Positions 1-7,331 are shown, numbered from the stretch's first letter. The stretch: DNA of 64,000 bases from Streptomyces omiyaensis (GCF_014650895.1 NZ_BMVV01000004.1:186001-250000), one strand, 5' to 3'. Translations and numbers: made by a program. The notes: generated by a model from the letters alone, not told the origin.

Positions 1-480
1 CTGCCGCTGCCCACCCTCGACCCCCAGGTGGTCGCCCGCTCGGCCGCCGCGCTGGAGCGGTACGGTCCCGACTTCCGCTACCGCCACTACGCCTCGGTGA
101 AGACGCTCCCCATGGCGCTCGGCGGCACGGCGGCGATCGGCGCCGCCGTCGCCGCGGCCCAGCTCCCGCCCGCGCGACGGTGTCTGATGGACCGTTACCG
201 GGCGGGCTCGGGCCCGTCCGCCGAGCGGCGCGCCCGCAGCTGGTTCACGGTCCGCTTCGTCGGCGAGGGCGGTGGACGCCGGGTCCTCACCGAGGTGTCG
301 GGCGGCGACCCCGGATACGACGAGACGGCGAAGATGCTCGCCGAGTCGGCGCTCTGCCTCGCCCTGGACCCGCTGCCGAGGACGGCGGGCCAGGTCACGA
401 CGGCGGTGGCGATGGGCGACGCGCTCATCACCCGGCTGCGGGCGGCGGGCCTGCGCTTCCGGGTGGCGCACACGGGGTAG
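1..480 (+). CDS. Saccharopine dehydrogenase-like / trans-acting enoyl reductase family protein, 3′ part
   Basis: The reading frame is already open at base 1 and ends at the TAG at 478-480, so only about the last 159 residues are in the window. The C-terminal part has an Ala-rich segment (GGTAAIGAAVAAA) and the ending typical of NAD(P)-binding saccharopine-dehydrogenase-like proteins of actinobacteria (GDPGYDETAKMLAESALCLA, then a short tail). The Rossmann domain that would prove the family lies off the left edge. Relatives act as oxidoreductases, some as trans-acting enoyl reductases in lipid synthesis; the substrate here is unknown. The RidA gene converges on it with 13 bases between the stops. 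Confidence 0.7.
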   Translation: MPLPTLDPQVVARSAAALERYGPDFRYRHYASVKTLPMALGGTAAIGAAVAAAQLPPARRCLMDRYRAGSGPSAERRARSWFTVRFVGEGGGRRVLTEVSGGDPGYDETAKMLAESALCLALDPLPRTAGQVTTAVAMGDALITRLRAAGLRFRVAHTG

Positions 481-493
481 GGGCGGCCGCGGC

Positions 494-925
494 TCACCAG
501 CCGACCATGTCGGGGGCGGTGTGGTCGGTCACCACCGCGTCCATCTCGACCTCGACCAGCCACTGGGGGTCGATGAACCGGGACACCTCGACGAAGGTGC
601 AGGCGGGACGGACGGCGGCGAACCGCTCGCCGTGGGCGCGGGCGGCCTCGCGCCAGGTGGTGGCGTCGGTGAGCATGACCCGGGTGCGGACGACGTCCTC
701 CAGACGGGCGCCCGCCTCGCGGAGGGCGGCCTCGGCGATGTCCAGACATCGCACGGTCTGGGCGTGGACGTCGCCGGGTGCGGTGGTGGTGCCGTCGGGC
801 GCGATCGGCGCCGTGCCGGCGACGGAGACGTACGGTCCGGTCCGGACCGCCCGGGAGAAGCCGATCTCCGGTTCGAGCGGAGAGCCGGAGGAGACGAGCC
901 GTCGGGGCGTGGTGTGCAGGTCCAT
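494..925 (-). CDS. RidA (YjgF/YER057c/UK114) family protein
   Basis: A 143-residue protein with the RidA fold signature: GPYVSVAGTAPIAPDG near residues 30-45, and VVRTRVMLTD with the conserved Arg at about residue 82 that in true RidA proteins binds the carboxylate of the imine substrate. The family hydrolyses reactive enamine/imine intermediates released by PLP enzymes; several subfamilies have other or unknown jobs. I chose the ATG at 925 because GGAAGG lies 8 bases upstream; an in-frame start further upstream would add 11 unlikely residues. Monocistronic, convergent with the gene at the left edge. Confidence 0.85.
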   Translation of the reverse strand: MDLHTTPRRLVSSGSPLEPEIGFSRAVRTGPYVSVAGTAPIAPDGTTTAPGDVHAQTVRCLDIAEAALREAGARLEDVVRTRVMLTDATTWREAARAHGERFAAVRPACTFVEVSRFIDPQWLVEVEMDAVVTDHTAPDMVGW

Positions 926-959
926 CCGCTCATCCTTCCCACCCCGCGCACCGGTCAAA

Positions 960-1120
960 GCCGGAGCGGGACGGTGGAGCGGCGCGGGGCGGCGCGGCGG
1001 TGCGGCCGGGCGGTGGAGCGTGGCGGCCGGGCGGTGGCGCGGGGCGCGGCGGCGCGGGGCGCGGCGGCGCGGCCGGGCGGTGGCGCGGGGCGCGGCGGCG
1101 CGGGGCCCGAAGGCGTGGCC
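960..1120. repeat. Low-complexity G/C repeat tract
   Basis: Imperfect direct repeats built from GGCGCGGGGC, GGCGGCGC and GGCCGGGCGGTGG fill the gap between the RidA and VOC genes. No believable coding frame is seen. Such tracts arise by slippage in very GC-rich genomes; they are also places where sequencing and assembly errors collect. Confidence 0.7.
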
Positions 1121-1160
1121 TCAGGCGCCCATGAACCGGATCAGGCGCCCATGAGCCGGA
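1121..1160. repeat. 20-bp tandem duplication across a stop codon
   Basis: Bases 1121-1140 and 1141-1160 are the same 20-mer with one mismatch (ATGAACC versus ATGAGCC). The copy at 1141-1160 contains the stop and last codons of the VOC gene on the minus strand; the outer copy repeats the same C-terminal codons and stop. It looks like a recent slippage duplication of the gene's 3′ end. Confidence 0.9.
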
Positions 1161-1527
1161 AGGGGTGTCCGGCAGGGTCGGCGTACACCCGCCACGACGG
1201 TCCGTCCGGGGCGCCGTCGCCCCCGCCCTCGCCGAGGGCGACGGCCCCGAGGGCGAGCACCGTCTCGTGGGCGGCGGCCGGGTCCTCGACCCGGATGTCG
1301 AGCAGGAACTGCTGCTCCGGGGCTCCCCAGACGGGCGGCCTGTGGTCGGCCACGTCCTGGAAGGCGAGGACCGGCCCGTCCGCGTCCCGCAGCACGGCGG
1401 AGCCGGCGCCGACGGCGAGCCCCGGATCGGGCGCCGTGACCTCCCCGCCGAGCACCTCCCGGTAGAAACCGGCGAGTTCGAGGGAGTCGGGGCAGTCGAG
1501 CACGACGCACCGCAGCCGCCCGCTCAT
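1141..1527 (-). CDS. VOC (glyoxalase/bleomycin-resistance) family protein
   Basis: A 128-residue single-domain vicinal-oxygen-chelate protein. The start (MSGRLRCVVLDCPDSLELAGFYREVLGG) and end (WRVYADPAGHPFRLMG) are the first and last strands of the Glyoxalase_6-type module. The family uses a metal for isomerase, dioxygenase or drug-binding roles; nothing in the sequence fixes the substrate. The ATG at 1527 overlaps the stop of an upstream 46-residue ORF by ATGA, which suggests translational coupling. The last codons and stop are duplicated just downstream. Confidence 0.85.
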   Translation of the reverse strand: MSGRLRCVVLDCPDSLELAGFYREVLGGEVTAPDPGLAVGAGSAVLRDADGPVLAFQDVADHRPPVWGAPEQQFLLDIRVEDPAAAHETVLALGAVALGEGGGDGAPDGPSWRVYADPAGHPFRLMGA

Positions 1528-1664
1528 CCGGTGGTCCAGTCGGCGAGGACGTACAGGATGGCGCAGGTCCAGGCGAGCGCGGAGAGCGCGGCGACGGCGA
1601 GGACGAAGGGCAGCGCGCGGCCACCGGAGTGACGGTGGGGACGCGTGGTCACGGGGGTTGTCAT
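1524..1664 (-). CDS. Small predicted membrane protein (46 aa)
   Basis: This short frame starts at the ATG at 1664 and ends with TGA at 1524-1526, overlapping the VOC start as ATGA. The product has a basic, His/Arg-containing N-terminus (MTTPVTTRPHRHSGG), then one hydrophobic helix (LPFVLAVAALSALAWTCAIL, about residues 18-37) and a short tail ending DWTTG. The coupling and the clean helix argue that it is real. Against this, no good ribosome binding site is visible upstream of the ATG. Function unknown. Confidence 0.5.
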   Translation of the reverse strand: MTTPVTTRPHRHSGGRALPFVLAVAALSALAWTCAILYVLADWTTG

Positions 1665-1720
1665 GACGGCCACTGTGCCGTGCGGGTCTGACAACGGACA
1701 TCCGTACGGGTACTCAGGCG

Positions 1721-2416
1721 CTACTCAGCCGCCCGCGCCTCGGCGAGCGCCCGGCGGCAGAGCGCGTCGGCGTGCCGGGTGGTCTCGGGGACGCGGAAGC
1801 GCGGGGAGAGCGCGAGGGCGTGCGCGCAGGCGTTGTCGAGGGAGATCCGGTGCCCGACGGAGACGAAGACGGGCTTGACCCCGCCCCGGGTGCGCAGGGC
1901 CCGCCCGACCTCCTCGCCGTCGGCGAGCAGCGGCGCGAAGTCGCCCCGGTCCGGGCCGGGTTGCTCGTAGGAGAAGGTGAAGGGGTTCTTGGCGACGCCG
2001 ATCGCGGCCCGTCCGGTGAGCACCCCGAGGTGGGCGGCGAGCCCGAAGCGGCGCGGGTGGGCGAGCCCGTAGCCGTCGCAGACCAGGAGGCCGGGGTCGA
2101 CGGTGAGCGCGTCCAGGGCGGCCAGCACGGTCGGGATCTCGCGGAAGGCGAGCAGCCCGGGCACGTACGGGAAGGAGACCCGCCCGACGGCCGTGGCGCT
2201 CCCGACCGGCTCCAGGGTCCGGGCGTCGAGCACGACGGCCGCGGCGGCGACCAGGTCCCGCTCGTCGTCGTAGGCCACGTCGAGCCCGGTGACGTGCCCC
2301 TCCCCCGGCGCCGGGCCCTCCTCGTCCAGCACGAGCCGCCCGCGCAGCCGCCGCTGGACGTCCCGTGCGGCTTCCTCGTCGGCGGGCCAGTCCGCCGGAA
2401 CCCCGATGATCCCCAT
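1721..2416 (-). CDS. nfi: Endonuclease V (deoxyinosine 3′ endonuclease)
   Basis: The 231-residue protein matches endonuclease V over its length. The three metal-binding acidic residues are present: Asp46 in GLDVAYDD, Glu93 in YVPGLLAFREIP and Asp114 in VCDGYGLAHPRR. The enzyme nicks DNA (and RNA) one base 3′ of inosine and starts repair of deaminated adenine. I chose the ATG at 2416, with GGGTGG 5 bases upstream, over a GTG three codons earlier that lacks a site. It is monocistronic and runs opposite to the YciI gene. No oddities in the sequence. Confidence 0.93.
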   Translation of the reverse strand: MGIIGVPADWPADEEAARDVQRRLRGRLVLDEEGPAPGEGHVTGLDVAYDDERDLVAAAAVVLDARTLEPVGSATAVGRVSFPYVPGLLAFREIPTVLAALDALTVDPGLLVCDGYGLAHPRRFGLAAHLGVLTGRAAIGVAKNPFTFSYEQPGPDRGDFAPLLADGEEVGRALRTRGGVKPVFVSVGHRISLDNACAHALALSPRFRVPETTRHADALCRRALAEARAAE

Positions 2417-2470
2417 GCGGACCACCCTACGGGCGCCGCCTCCGGGGGCCCGCGCCCGGCTCCCGGCGGC

Positions 2471-2530
2471 TTCCGAGGGCTTCCGAGGGCTTCCGACGGC
2501 TTCCGACGGCTTCCGACGGCTTCCGAGGGA
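2471..2530. repeat. Six tandem 10-bp repeats
   Basis: Six head-to-tail copies of TTCCGAsGGC (s = G or C; the last copy ends in GGGA) occupy the divergent promoter region between nfi and the YciI gene. The period of 10 bp is close to one helical turn, so any protein binding the unit would meet all copies on one face of the DNA. Confidence 0.9.
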
Positions 2531-2555
2531 AGATCGCCGCCGGTGGGCCCGCCGG

Positions 2556-2561
2556 TAGCCT
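2556..2561 (+). promoter_or_regulatory. Candidate -10 element of a leaderless promoter (YciI gene)
   Basis: TAGCCT sits 7 bases before the ATG at 2569 and no Shine-Dalgarno sequence is present, so transcription would start at or next to the start codon. The same spacing recurs at other genes in the window. Confidence 0.55.
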
Positions 2562-2568
2562 GGGACGC

Positions 2569-2868
2569 ATGTTCGTACTGGAATTGACCTACACCGCGCC
2601 CGTCGAGCGGGCGGACGCCCTCATGGACGCGCACGTCGCCTGGCTGGACGAGCAGTACGCCGCCGGGGTGTTCCTCGCGTCCGGGCGGAAGAACCCGCGG
2701 GACGGCGGGGTGATCCTGGCCGCCGGGGTCGACCGGGCCGCGATCGAGCGGATCGCGGCGGCCGACCCCTTCAGCTCCGAGGGCCTGTGCACGTACCGGA
2801 TCACCGAGTTCTACGCCTCGAAGACCGTCGAGGGCCTGGCCGGCTACCGCGAGCAGCCGCCGGCCTGA
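2569..2868 (+). CDS. YciI family protein
   Basis: A 99-residue protein of the YciI/YCII-related family (alpha+beta ferredoxin-like fold). The opening strand MFVLELTYTAP, the helix DAHVAWLDEQYAAG with the conserved His-Asp type pair, and GVILAAG...ADPF are typical. YciI homologues have been proposed to be small hydrolases or dehydratases, but most have no known substrate. No ribosome binding site precedes the ATG; a TAGCCT -10 element 7 bases upstream suggests a leaderless message. It stands alone, facing away from nfi. Confidence 0.85.
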   Translation: MFVLELTYTAPVERADALMDAHVAWLDEQYAAGVFLASGRKNPRDGGVILAAGVDRAAIERIAAADPFSSEGLCTYRITEFYASKTVEGLAGYREQPPA

Positions 2869-2963
2869 CCTGCTCCGGCCGGTTGCGGCCCGACCGGGAC
2901 GGGCTCGACCGGGCCCGGTCCGGCACCGCCGGGCCGCGCCGCGCCGGTTCCGGGCCGGGTTCC

Positions 2964-4157
2964 TCAGCCGCGCGCGAGCCGCGCGATCCGGCCCTTCTCG
3001 CCCGAGGCCCAGCAGCCGCCGTCGGGAGTGCAGTCGACGGTGTCGTACGAGCCCGTGTCCACGGTCCGCCAGGTGCGGCCGCCGTCGAGGGTGAGGTCGG
3101 TGCCGGTGGGCCCGACGGCGAGGGCGGCGGACCGGCCGTGCGGGAGCCAGGCGACGCCGGAGCGGTACGCGGGCGGCGGTGTGCCGGCCGGGGTCCAGTT
3201 CCGGCCGCCGTCGGCGGTGACGGCCGCGGCCCGCGGCGAGGGCTGTCCGGTGCGGTAGTCGCCGCCGACGGCGAGGCCGCGGTGGCGGTCGCGGAAGGCG
3301 AGCGCGAAGACGCCCCGGGCGGGGTCCGCGGCCGGGACCGGGGTGTCGGTGACGGTCCAGGTGCGGCCCCGGTCGGCCGAGTGGAAGACCCGGGCGGTGG
3401 CCGCCCCGCCGGTCGCGAACCAGACGTCCCCGCCGCCGGGGGCCGTGACCAGGCACTGGCCGCTCGCGGCGAAGCCCGCCTCGCCGGGGAGGGCCGCGGG
3501 CATCCCCGAGTCCGGCAGCACCGTCCAGCTGCGGCCGCCGTCGCGGGTGGCGAGGATCCGGAACCTGCCGTCCACCGGGTCGCTCAGCGCCAGGCCGTGG
3601 CGGCGGTCGAGGAAGGTCACGCAGTCGTAGAAGGCGCGCGGGTCGGTGTTGCGGAAGGTCTCGGTCCAGGTGGCGCCGCCGTCCTCGGTGCGCAGCAGGC
3701 GGGACGCCTCGCCCTCGCCGATGGCGAGGACGACGGCCCGGCGGGCGTCGAGGGCCTCGACGTCCCGGAGCTCCAGTCCCTCGGCGCCGGGCGGCGAGAC
3801 GTCGCTCCAGTGCCGGCCGGCGTCGGCGGTGCGCAGGACGGTCCCCCGGGAGCCGGCGGCCCAGGCGGTGCTCCGGTCCACCGCGGCCAGGCCGCGGAAG
3901 CGGACGTCGGTCCCGGTGGGGGTGGGCTGCCAGCCCGCCGCGGCAGCGGCGGGCGGGGCGGCACCGGGGGTCACGGCGGCAGCGGGAGCCGCGGGGAGCG
4001 CGGCGGCAAGGGGAGCCGCGGGGAGCGTGGCGGTCGCGGAGGCCGCGGGGGTCGCCCCGGCCCACGCGGGGGCCGCGAGGGCCAGCGCCAGCGCCGCCCC
4101 CCTCAGCCCCGCCGCCCTCGTGCGTCGCGTCGTTCGCATCTTTCGCACAGGTGTCAT
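2964..4157 (-). CDS. Secreted BNR/YCF48-type beta-propeller protein
   Basis: A 397-residue protein with an Arg-rich n-region and hydrophobic Ala/Leu core (about residues 8-42), read as a Sec signal peptide, followed by an Ala/Pro-rich linker. From about residue 78 to the end there are repeated blades with the BNR motif S/T-x-D-x-G-x-x-W (TADAGRHW, TEDGGATW, TRDGGRSW, SADRGRTW, TADGGRNW, LDGGRTW). Such propellers resemble photosystem assembly factor YCF48 and sialidase-like folds; in Streptomyces they are often labelled oxidoreductase without evidence. Likely extracellular. The start could also be the ATG at 4139. Function unknown. Confidence 0.8.
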   Translation of the reverse strand: MTPVRKMRTTRRTRAAGLRGAALALALAAPAWAGATPAASATATLPAAPLAAALPAAPAAAVTPGAAPPAAAAAGWQPTPTGTDVRFRGLAAVDRSTAWAAGSRGTVLRTADAGRHWSDVSPPGAEGLELRDVEALDARRAVVLAIGEGEASRLLRTEDGGATWTETFRNTDPRAFYDCVTFLDRRHGLALSDPVDGRFRILATRDGGRSWTVLPDSGMPAALPGEAGFAASGQCLVTAPGGGDVWFATGGAATARVFHSADRGRTWTVTDTPVPAADPARGVFALAFRDRHRGLAVGGDYRTGQPSPRAAAVTADGGRNWTPAGTPPPAYRSGVAWLPHGRSAALAVGPTGTDLTLDGGRTWRTVDTGSYDTVDCTPDGGCWASGEKGRIARLARG

Positions 4158-4203
4158 GGCGCCGGAAGCTAGCGGCGGCGGCCCGGCCCGTCCAGAGGGC
4201 CTC

Positions 4204-4307
4204 CGGAGCGCGGGCCGGTCCGGGAGACGGCGGCGGAGGGCCCCGCCGGGCCCGCCGGAGCGCGGGCCGGTCCGGGAGACGGCGGCGGAGGGCCCCGCCG
4301 GGCCCGC
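4204..4307. repeat. Perfect 52-bp tandem duplication
   Basis: Bases 4204-4255 and 4256-4307 are identical, and the first five bases of a third copy follow. The repeat sits between the BNR protein gene and the divergent Fe-S protein gene, just upstream of the latter's promoter. Perfect identity implies a recent event. Confidence 0.95.
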
Positions 4308-4334
4308 CGGAGTGCGGGGCGCCCGGGGCGTTCC

Positions 4335-4340
4335 TAGGCT
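4335..4340 (+). promoter_or_regulatory. Candidate -10 element of a leaderless promoter (Fe-S protein)
   Basis: TAGGCT lies 6 bases before the ATG at 4347. There is no ribosome binding site in between, which fits a leaderless transcript. Confidence 0.5.
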
Positions 4341-4346
4341 GGCCGC

Positions 4347-4883
4347 ATGACCGAGGGAACAGCGGACCCGGGGACGGAGTCCCCCATCGCCGGGAAGCCG
4401 CGGCTCAAGGAGTACGACGGCGAGGGCATCACCGTGACGTTCGAGCCGCGCCGCTGTCTGCACGCGGCCGAGTGCGTCCACGGCCTGCCCGAGGTCTTCG
4501 ACCTGTCCCGTCGCCCCTGGGTGCTGCCGGACGCCGCCGCGCCCGGGCGCGTCGCCGAGGTGATCCGGCGCTGCCCCTCGGGGGCGCTGCAGTACCACCC
4601 GGCGGCCGGCGGCGCGGCGGAGGCACCGGACGCGCCCACCACGGTGCGCCGCGGACCGTCGGGGCAGCTGGTGGTCCGCGGCGATCTGTCGGTGACGGGC
4701 CGGGACGGCGTCCGGCACGAGACCCGGGCGGTGCTCTGCGGCTGCGGGGCCTCGGGGAACCAGCCGTACTGCGACCACTCGGGACCCTGCGCGGAGCCCG
4801 ACGACGACGTCGCCGAGGAGCGCCAGGGGGTTCCGGGACACCCACGGGAGGTGTCCCGGAACCCCCCGCGCGGGGGGCGGTGA
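4347..4883 (+). CDS. Two-domain Fe-S protein: YjdI-type (4Fe-4S mono-cluster) plus CDGSH-like domain
   Basis: A 178-residue protein. Residues 20-85 form a divergent ferredoxin-like domain (Cys37, Cys43 and Cys76; RRCLHAAECVHG and RRCPSGAL) as in YjdI. Residues 105-150 resemble a CDGSH iron-sulfur domain: Cys131, Cys133 and Cys142 are spaced correctly, but the usual C-D-x-S-H ending is C-D-H-S-G, so the His ligand is shifted to residue 144, with an extra Cys at 148. The last ~20 residues are encoded by a strong hairpin that looks like a terminator. Probable electron-transfer or cluster-carrier protein in the cytosol. Confidence 0.82.
   Translation: MTEGTADPGTESPIAGKPRLKEYDGEGITVTFEPRRCLHAAECVHGLPEVFDLSRRPWVLPDAAAPGRVAEVIRRCPSGALQYHPAAGGAAEAPDAPTTVRRGPSGQLVVRGDLSVTGRDGVRHETRAVLCGCGASGNQPYCDHSGPCAEPDDDVAEERQGVPGHPREVSRNPPRGGR
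4826..4866 (+). terminator. 17-bp perfect hairpin inside the 3′ end of the Fe-S gene
   Basis: Arms 4826-4842 and 4850-4866 pair perfectly over 17 bp around a 7-base loop. This is terminator strength, but it lies within the open frame, 15 bases before the TGA at 4881. Actinomycete terminators often lack the U-tract, so this may well be the end of the transcript. Confidence 0.7.
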
Positions 4884-4999
4884 CGCACCTCACGTGGTAC
4901 CGGAGTGCACGTTCCGGTGCTTCCGCTCGTCTTCATGGGTGTCAGGTACCTCGGTGTCGGGGAGACGCCCGGGATCGCCACCACACGAGAGGAGCCGCC

Positions 5000-5416
5000 G
5001 TGTCCGCGGTGATCGAGCAGCCCGTCCAGGCCCGTATGGTCGCTTCCGCTCCCCGGATGGAGACCGTCCCCGCCACCCTGCGCTACGACCGCGAGGACCC
5101 CTACGCCGTCAGCATGGCCTTCCCCCCGCCGGCGACCCTGGAGGGCGTCGAGGTCTCCTGGGCCTTCGCCCGCGAGCTCCTCGCCCAGGGCGTCGACCGG
5201 CCCGCCGGCGACGGGGACGTGCGGCTGCGGCCGTACGGCTACGACCGCACGGTGGTCGAGTTCCACGCCCCGGAGGGGGTGGCGGTGGTCCACGTGCGCA
5301 CCTCGGAGCTGCGCCGCTTCCTGGAGCGCTCGCAGCACCTGGTGCCGGCCGGGCGCGAGCACCAGTACCTGGACTGGGACCGGGACCTGGCCTTCCTCCT
5401 GGGCGACCTGCCCTGA
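5000..5416 (+). CDS. SsgA-like sporulation/cell-division protein (SALP)
   Basis: A 138-residue SsgA-family protein: PATLRYDREDPYAVSMAF, then VSWAFARELLAQGVDRPAGDGDVRLRP and REHQYLDWDRDLAFLL match the conserved blocks of SsgA and SsgB. The family is limited to morphologically complex actinomycetes and controls septum placement, cell-wall remodelling and spore maturation, partly by recruiting FtsZ through SsgB. The GTG at 5000 has AGAGGAG 6 bases upstream. From memory, S. coelicolor ssgD lies next to an ABC-F gene as here, so SsgD is the best guess, but only an alignment would settle which paralogue this is. Confidence 0.88.
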   Translation: MSAVIEQPVQARMVASAPRMETVPATLRYDREDPYAVSMAFPPPATLEGVEVSWAFARELLAQGVDRPAGDGDVRLRPYGYDRTVVEFHAPEGVAVVHVRTSELRRFLERSQHLVPAGREHQYLDWDRDLAFLLGDLP

Positions 5417-5681
5417 GCCGTGCGGCCGTCCGGTCCGCCGTAAATCCGATTGCCTCCCGCCCGGGCGGGGCCCTACCGTCGACGACGACAGGTCGCCTCC
5501 CGATCGGAGAAGGAACATTGTACATCTGAGGTCCGAGACACCGTGCCGCGCCCGTGCCCCGTGCCGTGCGTGCCGTTCTCGACCTCGGTGGACGAGCCGT
5601 TCCCCACGCCGCCCCGCCCCGGTGTCTCACGCGTCGCATCCCCTTCACGCTCACACCGTGCTCGCGGCACCGGAGGCCCTC
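5417..5681 (+). promoter_or_regulatory. Long leader of the first ABC-F gene with a possible 3-codon uORF
   Basis: 265 bases separate the SsgA-like stop from the ABC-F start. A TACCGT hexamer (5474-5479) could be a -10. Further on, AGAAGGA (5508-5514) precedes a mini-frame TTG-TAC-ATC-TGA (5518-5529). A GC-rich stretch follows up to CGGAGG at 5671. Leaders of resistance-type ABC-F genes often hold attenuator uORFs; here the uORF reading is tentative. Confidence 0.4.
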
Positions 5682-7331
5682 ATGTCATCGCATCGTCCCG
5701 TCTTCCTCTCCACCACCTCCCTCTGCTTCTCCTGGCCGGACGGCACCGGGGTCTTCGACGACCTCGGGGTGACGGTCGGCCCCGGCCGGACCGGCCTGGT
5801 CGGCGCGAACGGCTCGGGGAAGTCCACCCTGCTGAGGCTCCTCGCAGGGGAGCTGACCCCCACCTCCGGCGCCGTGCGCGCGGGCGGCGAGATCGGCCAC
5901 CTGCCGCAGAACCTGGTCCTGGAGACCGGCCGGCGGGTCGACGGGATCCTCGGGATCGAGCGGAAGCGGGCCGCCCTGCACGCCATCGAGGCGGGGGACC
6001 CGGCCGAGGCGCACTTCGCGGCGCTCGGCGACGACTGGGACGTCGAGGAGCGGGCCCTGGCGACGCTCGACCAGCTCGGTCTCGGCGCGGTCGGGCTGGA
6101 CCGCACGGTCGGCGAGCTCTCCGGCGGCGAGTCCGTGCTGCTGCGGCTCGCGGCGCTGCTGCTCGCCCGGCCGGACGTCCTGCTGCTCGACGAGCCCACC
6201 AACAACCTCGACCTGCACGCCCGTTCCCGCCTGTACGAGGCGGTGGAGGCCTGGTCCGGGGTGCTGGTGGTGGTCAGCCACGACCGGGAGCTCCTGGAGC
6301 GGGTCGACCGGATCGCCGACCTCCACGAGGGCGGGGTGCGCTGGTACGGCGGCCCCTACTCGGCCTACGAGGAGGCGCTCGCCGCCGAACAGGAGGCGGC
6401 GGAGCGGATGGTGCGGGTCGCCGAGGCGGACGTGCAGCGGCAGCGGCGGGAGCTGGCGGACGCCGGGATGAAGCTGGCGCGCCGGCAGCGGTACGCGCAG
6501 AAGAGCTTCGAGAACAAGGTCGTGCCGAAGGTCGTGGCCCACACCCGGCGGGGTTCGGCGCAGGTCTCGGCGGGCAAGCACCGCACCCTGCACGCGGACC
6601 GGCTGGCGGAGGCCAGGGAGCGGCTGGACGTGGCGGCGGAGGCGGTGCGGGAGGAGGACGAGATCCGGGTGGAGCTGCCGCGCACCTCGGTGCCGGCGGG
6701 CCGCGAGGTGCTGCGGCTGACGGACCTGGAGCTGCGGTACGGGGCGCGGGTCGACGGCGGGTTCGAGCTGCGGGGTCCGGAGCGGGTGGCGCTGGTGGGC
6801 CGCAACGGGGCGGGCAAGACGACCCTGTTGCGGACGATCGCCGGGGAGCTGGAGCCGGTCTCGGGGGAGGTGGAGCGGCTGGTGCCGCTGCGTTTCCTGC
6901 CGCAGCGGCTCGACGTGCTGGACGACGGGCTGAGCGTGGTGGAGAACGTGGCCCGCTTCGCTCCCGCGGCGTCGGGGAACGCGATCAGGGCCCGGCTCGC
7001 GCGGTTCCTGTTCCGGGGGGCCCGTGCGGACCGGCCGGTGGGGACCCTGTCGGGCGGCGAGCGGTTCAGGGCCACGCTGGCGGCGCTGCTGCTCGCGGAG
7101 CCGGCTCCGCAGCTGCTGCTGCTGGACGAGCCGACGAACAATCTGGACATCGCTTCGGTGCGGAAGCTGACGGCCGCCCTCCACGCGTACGAGGGGGCGC
7201 TGGTCGTGGCCAGTCACGACCTGACATTCCTGGAGTCGCTGGGGATCACGCGCCGGGTGCTCCTCGACGGCCGCCTGCGGCCGACGTCGGCGGAGGAGCT
7301 CCGGGTCATGACGGGGTCAGCGGTGGAGTAA
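5682..7331 (+). CDS. ABC-F family ATPase (ribosome-acting, antibiotic-resistance type)
   Basis: A 549-residue protein with two ABC domains and no membrane segments. Walker A: GANGSGKST and GRNGAGKTT; signature LSGGE in both halves; Walker B LLLDEPTNNLD in both. The linker after the first domain (residues ~250-340) is long, charged and helical, as in ABC-F proteins that enter the ribosomal E site and displace antibiotics or help translation. The ATG at 5682 has CGGAGG 5 bases upstream. A long leader suggests attenuation control. The stop overlaps the convergent HATPase gene by 15 bases. From memory an ABC-F gene (SCO6720) is close to ssgD in S. coelicolor too. Confidence 0.92.
   Translation: MSSHRPVFLSTTSLCFSWPDGTGVFDDLGVTVGPGRTGLVGANGSGKSTLLRLLAGELTPTSGAVRAGGEIGHLPQNLVLETGRRVDGILGIERKRAALHAIEAGDPAEAHFAALGDDWDVEERALATLDQLGLGAVGLDRTVGELSGGESVLLRLAALLLARPDVLLLDEPTNNLDLHARSRLYEAVEAWSGVLVVVSHDRELLERVDRIADLHEGGVRWYGGPYSAYEEALAAEQEAAERMVRVAEADVQRQRRELADAGMKLARRQRYAQKSFENKVVPKVVAHTRRGSAQVSAGKHRTLHADRLAEARERLDVAAEAVREEDEIRVELPRTSVPAGREVLRLTDLELRYGARVDGGFELRGPERVALVGRNGAGKTTLLRTIAGELEPVSGEVERLVPLRFLPQRLDVLDDGLSVVENVARFAPAASGNAIRARLARFLFRGARADRPVGTLSGGERFRATLAALLLAEPAPQLLLLDEPTNNLDIASVRKLTAALHAYEGALVVASHDLTFLESLGITRRVLLDGRLRPTSAEELRVMTGSAVE

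Noticed and set aside
4894..5529. 211-residue plus-strand frame overlapping the SsgA-like gene
   Set aside because: It is out of frame with the clear SsgA-family protein and has no recognisable content.
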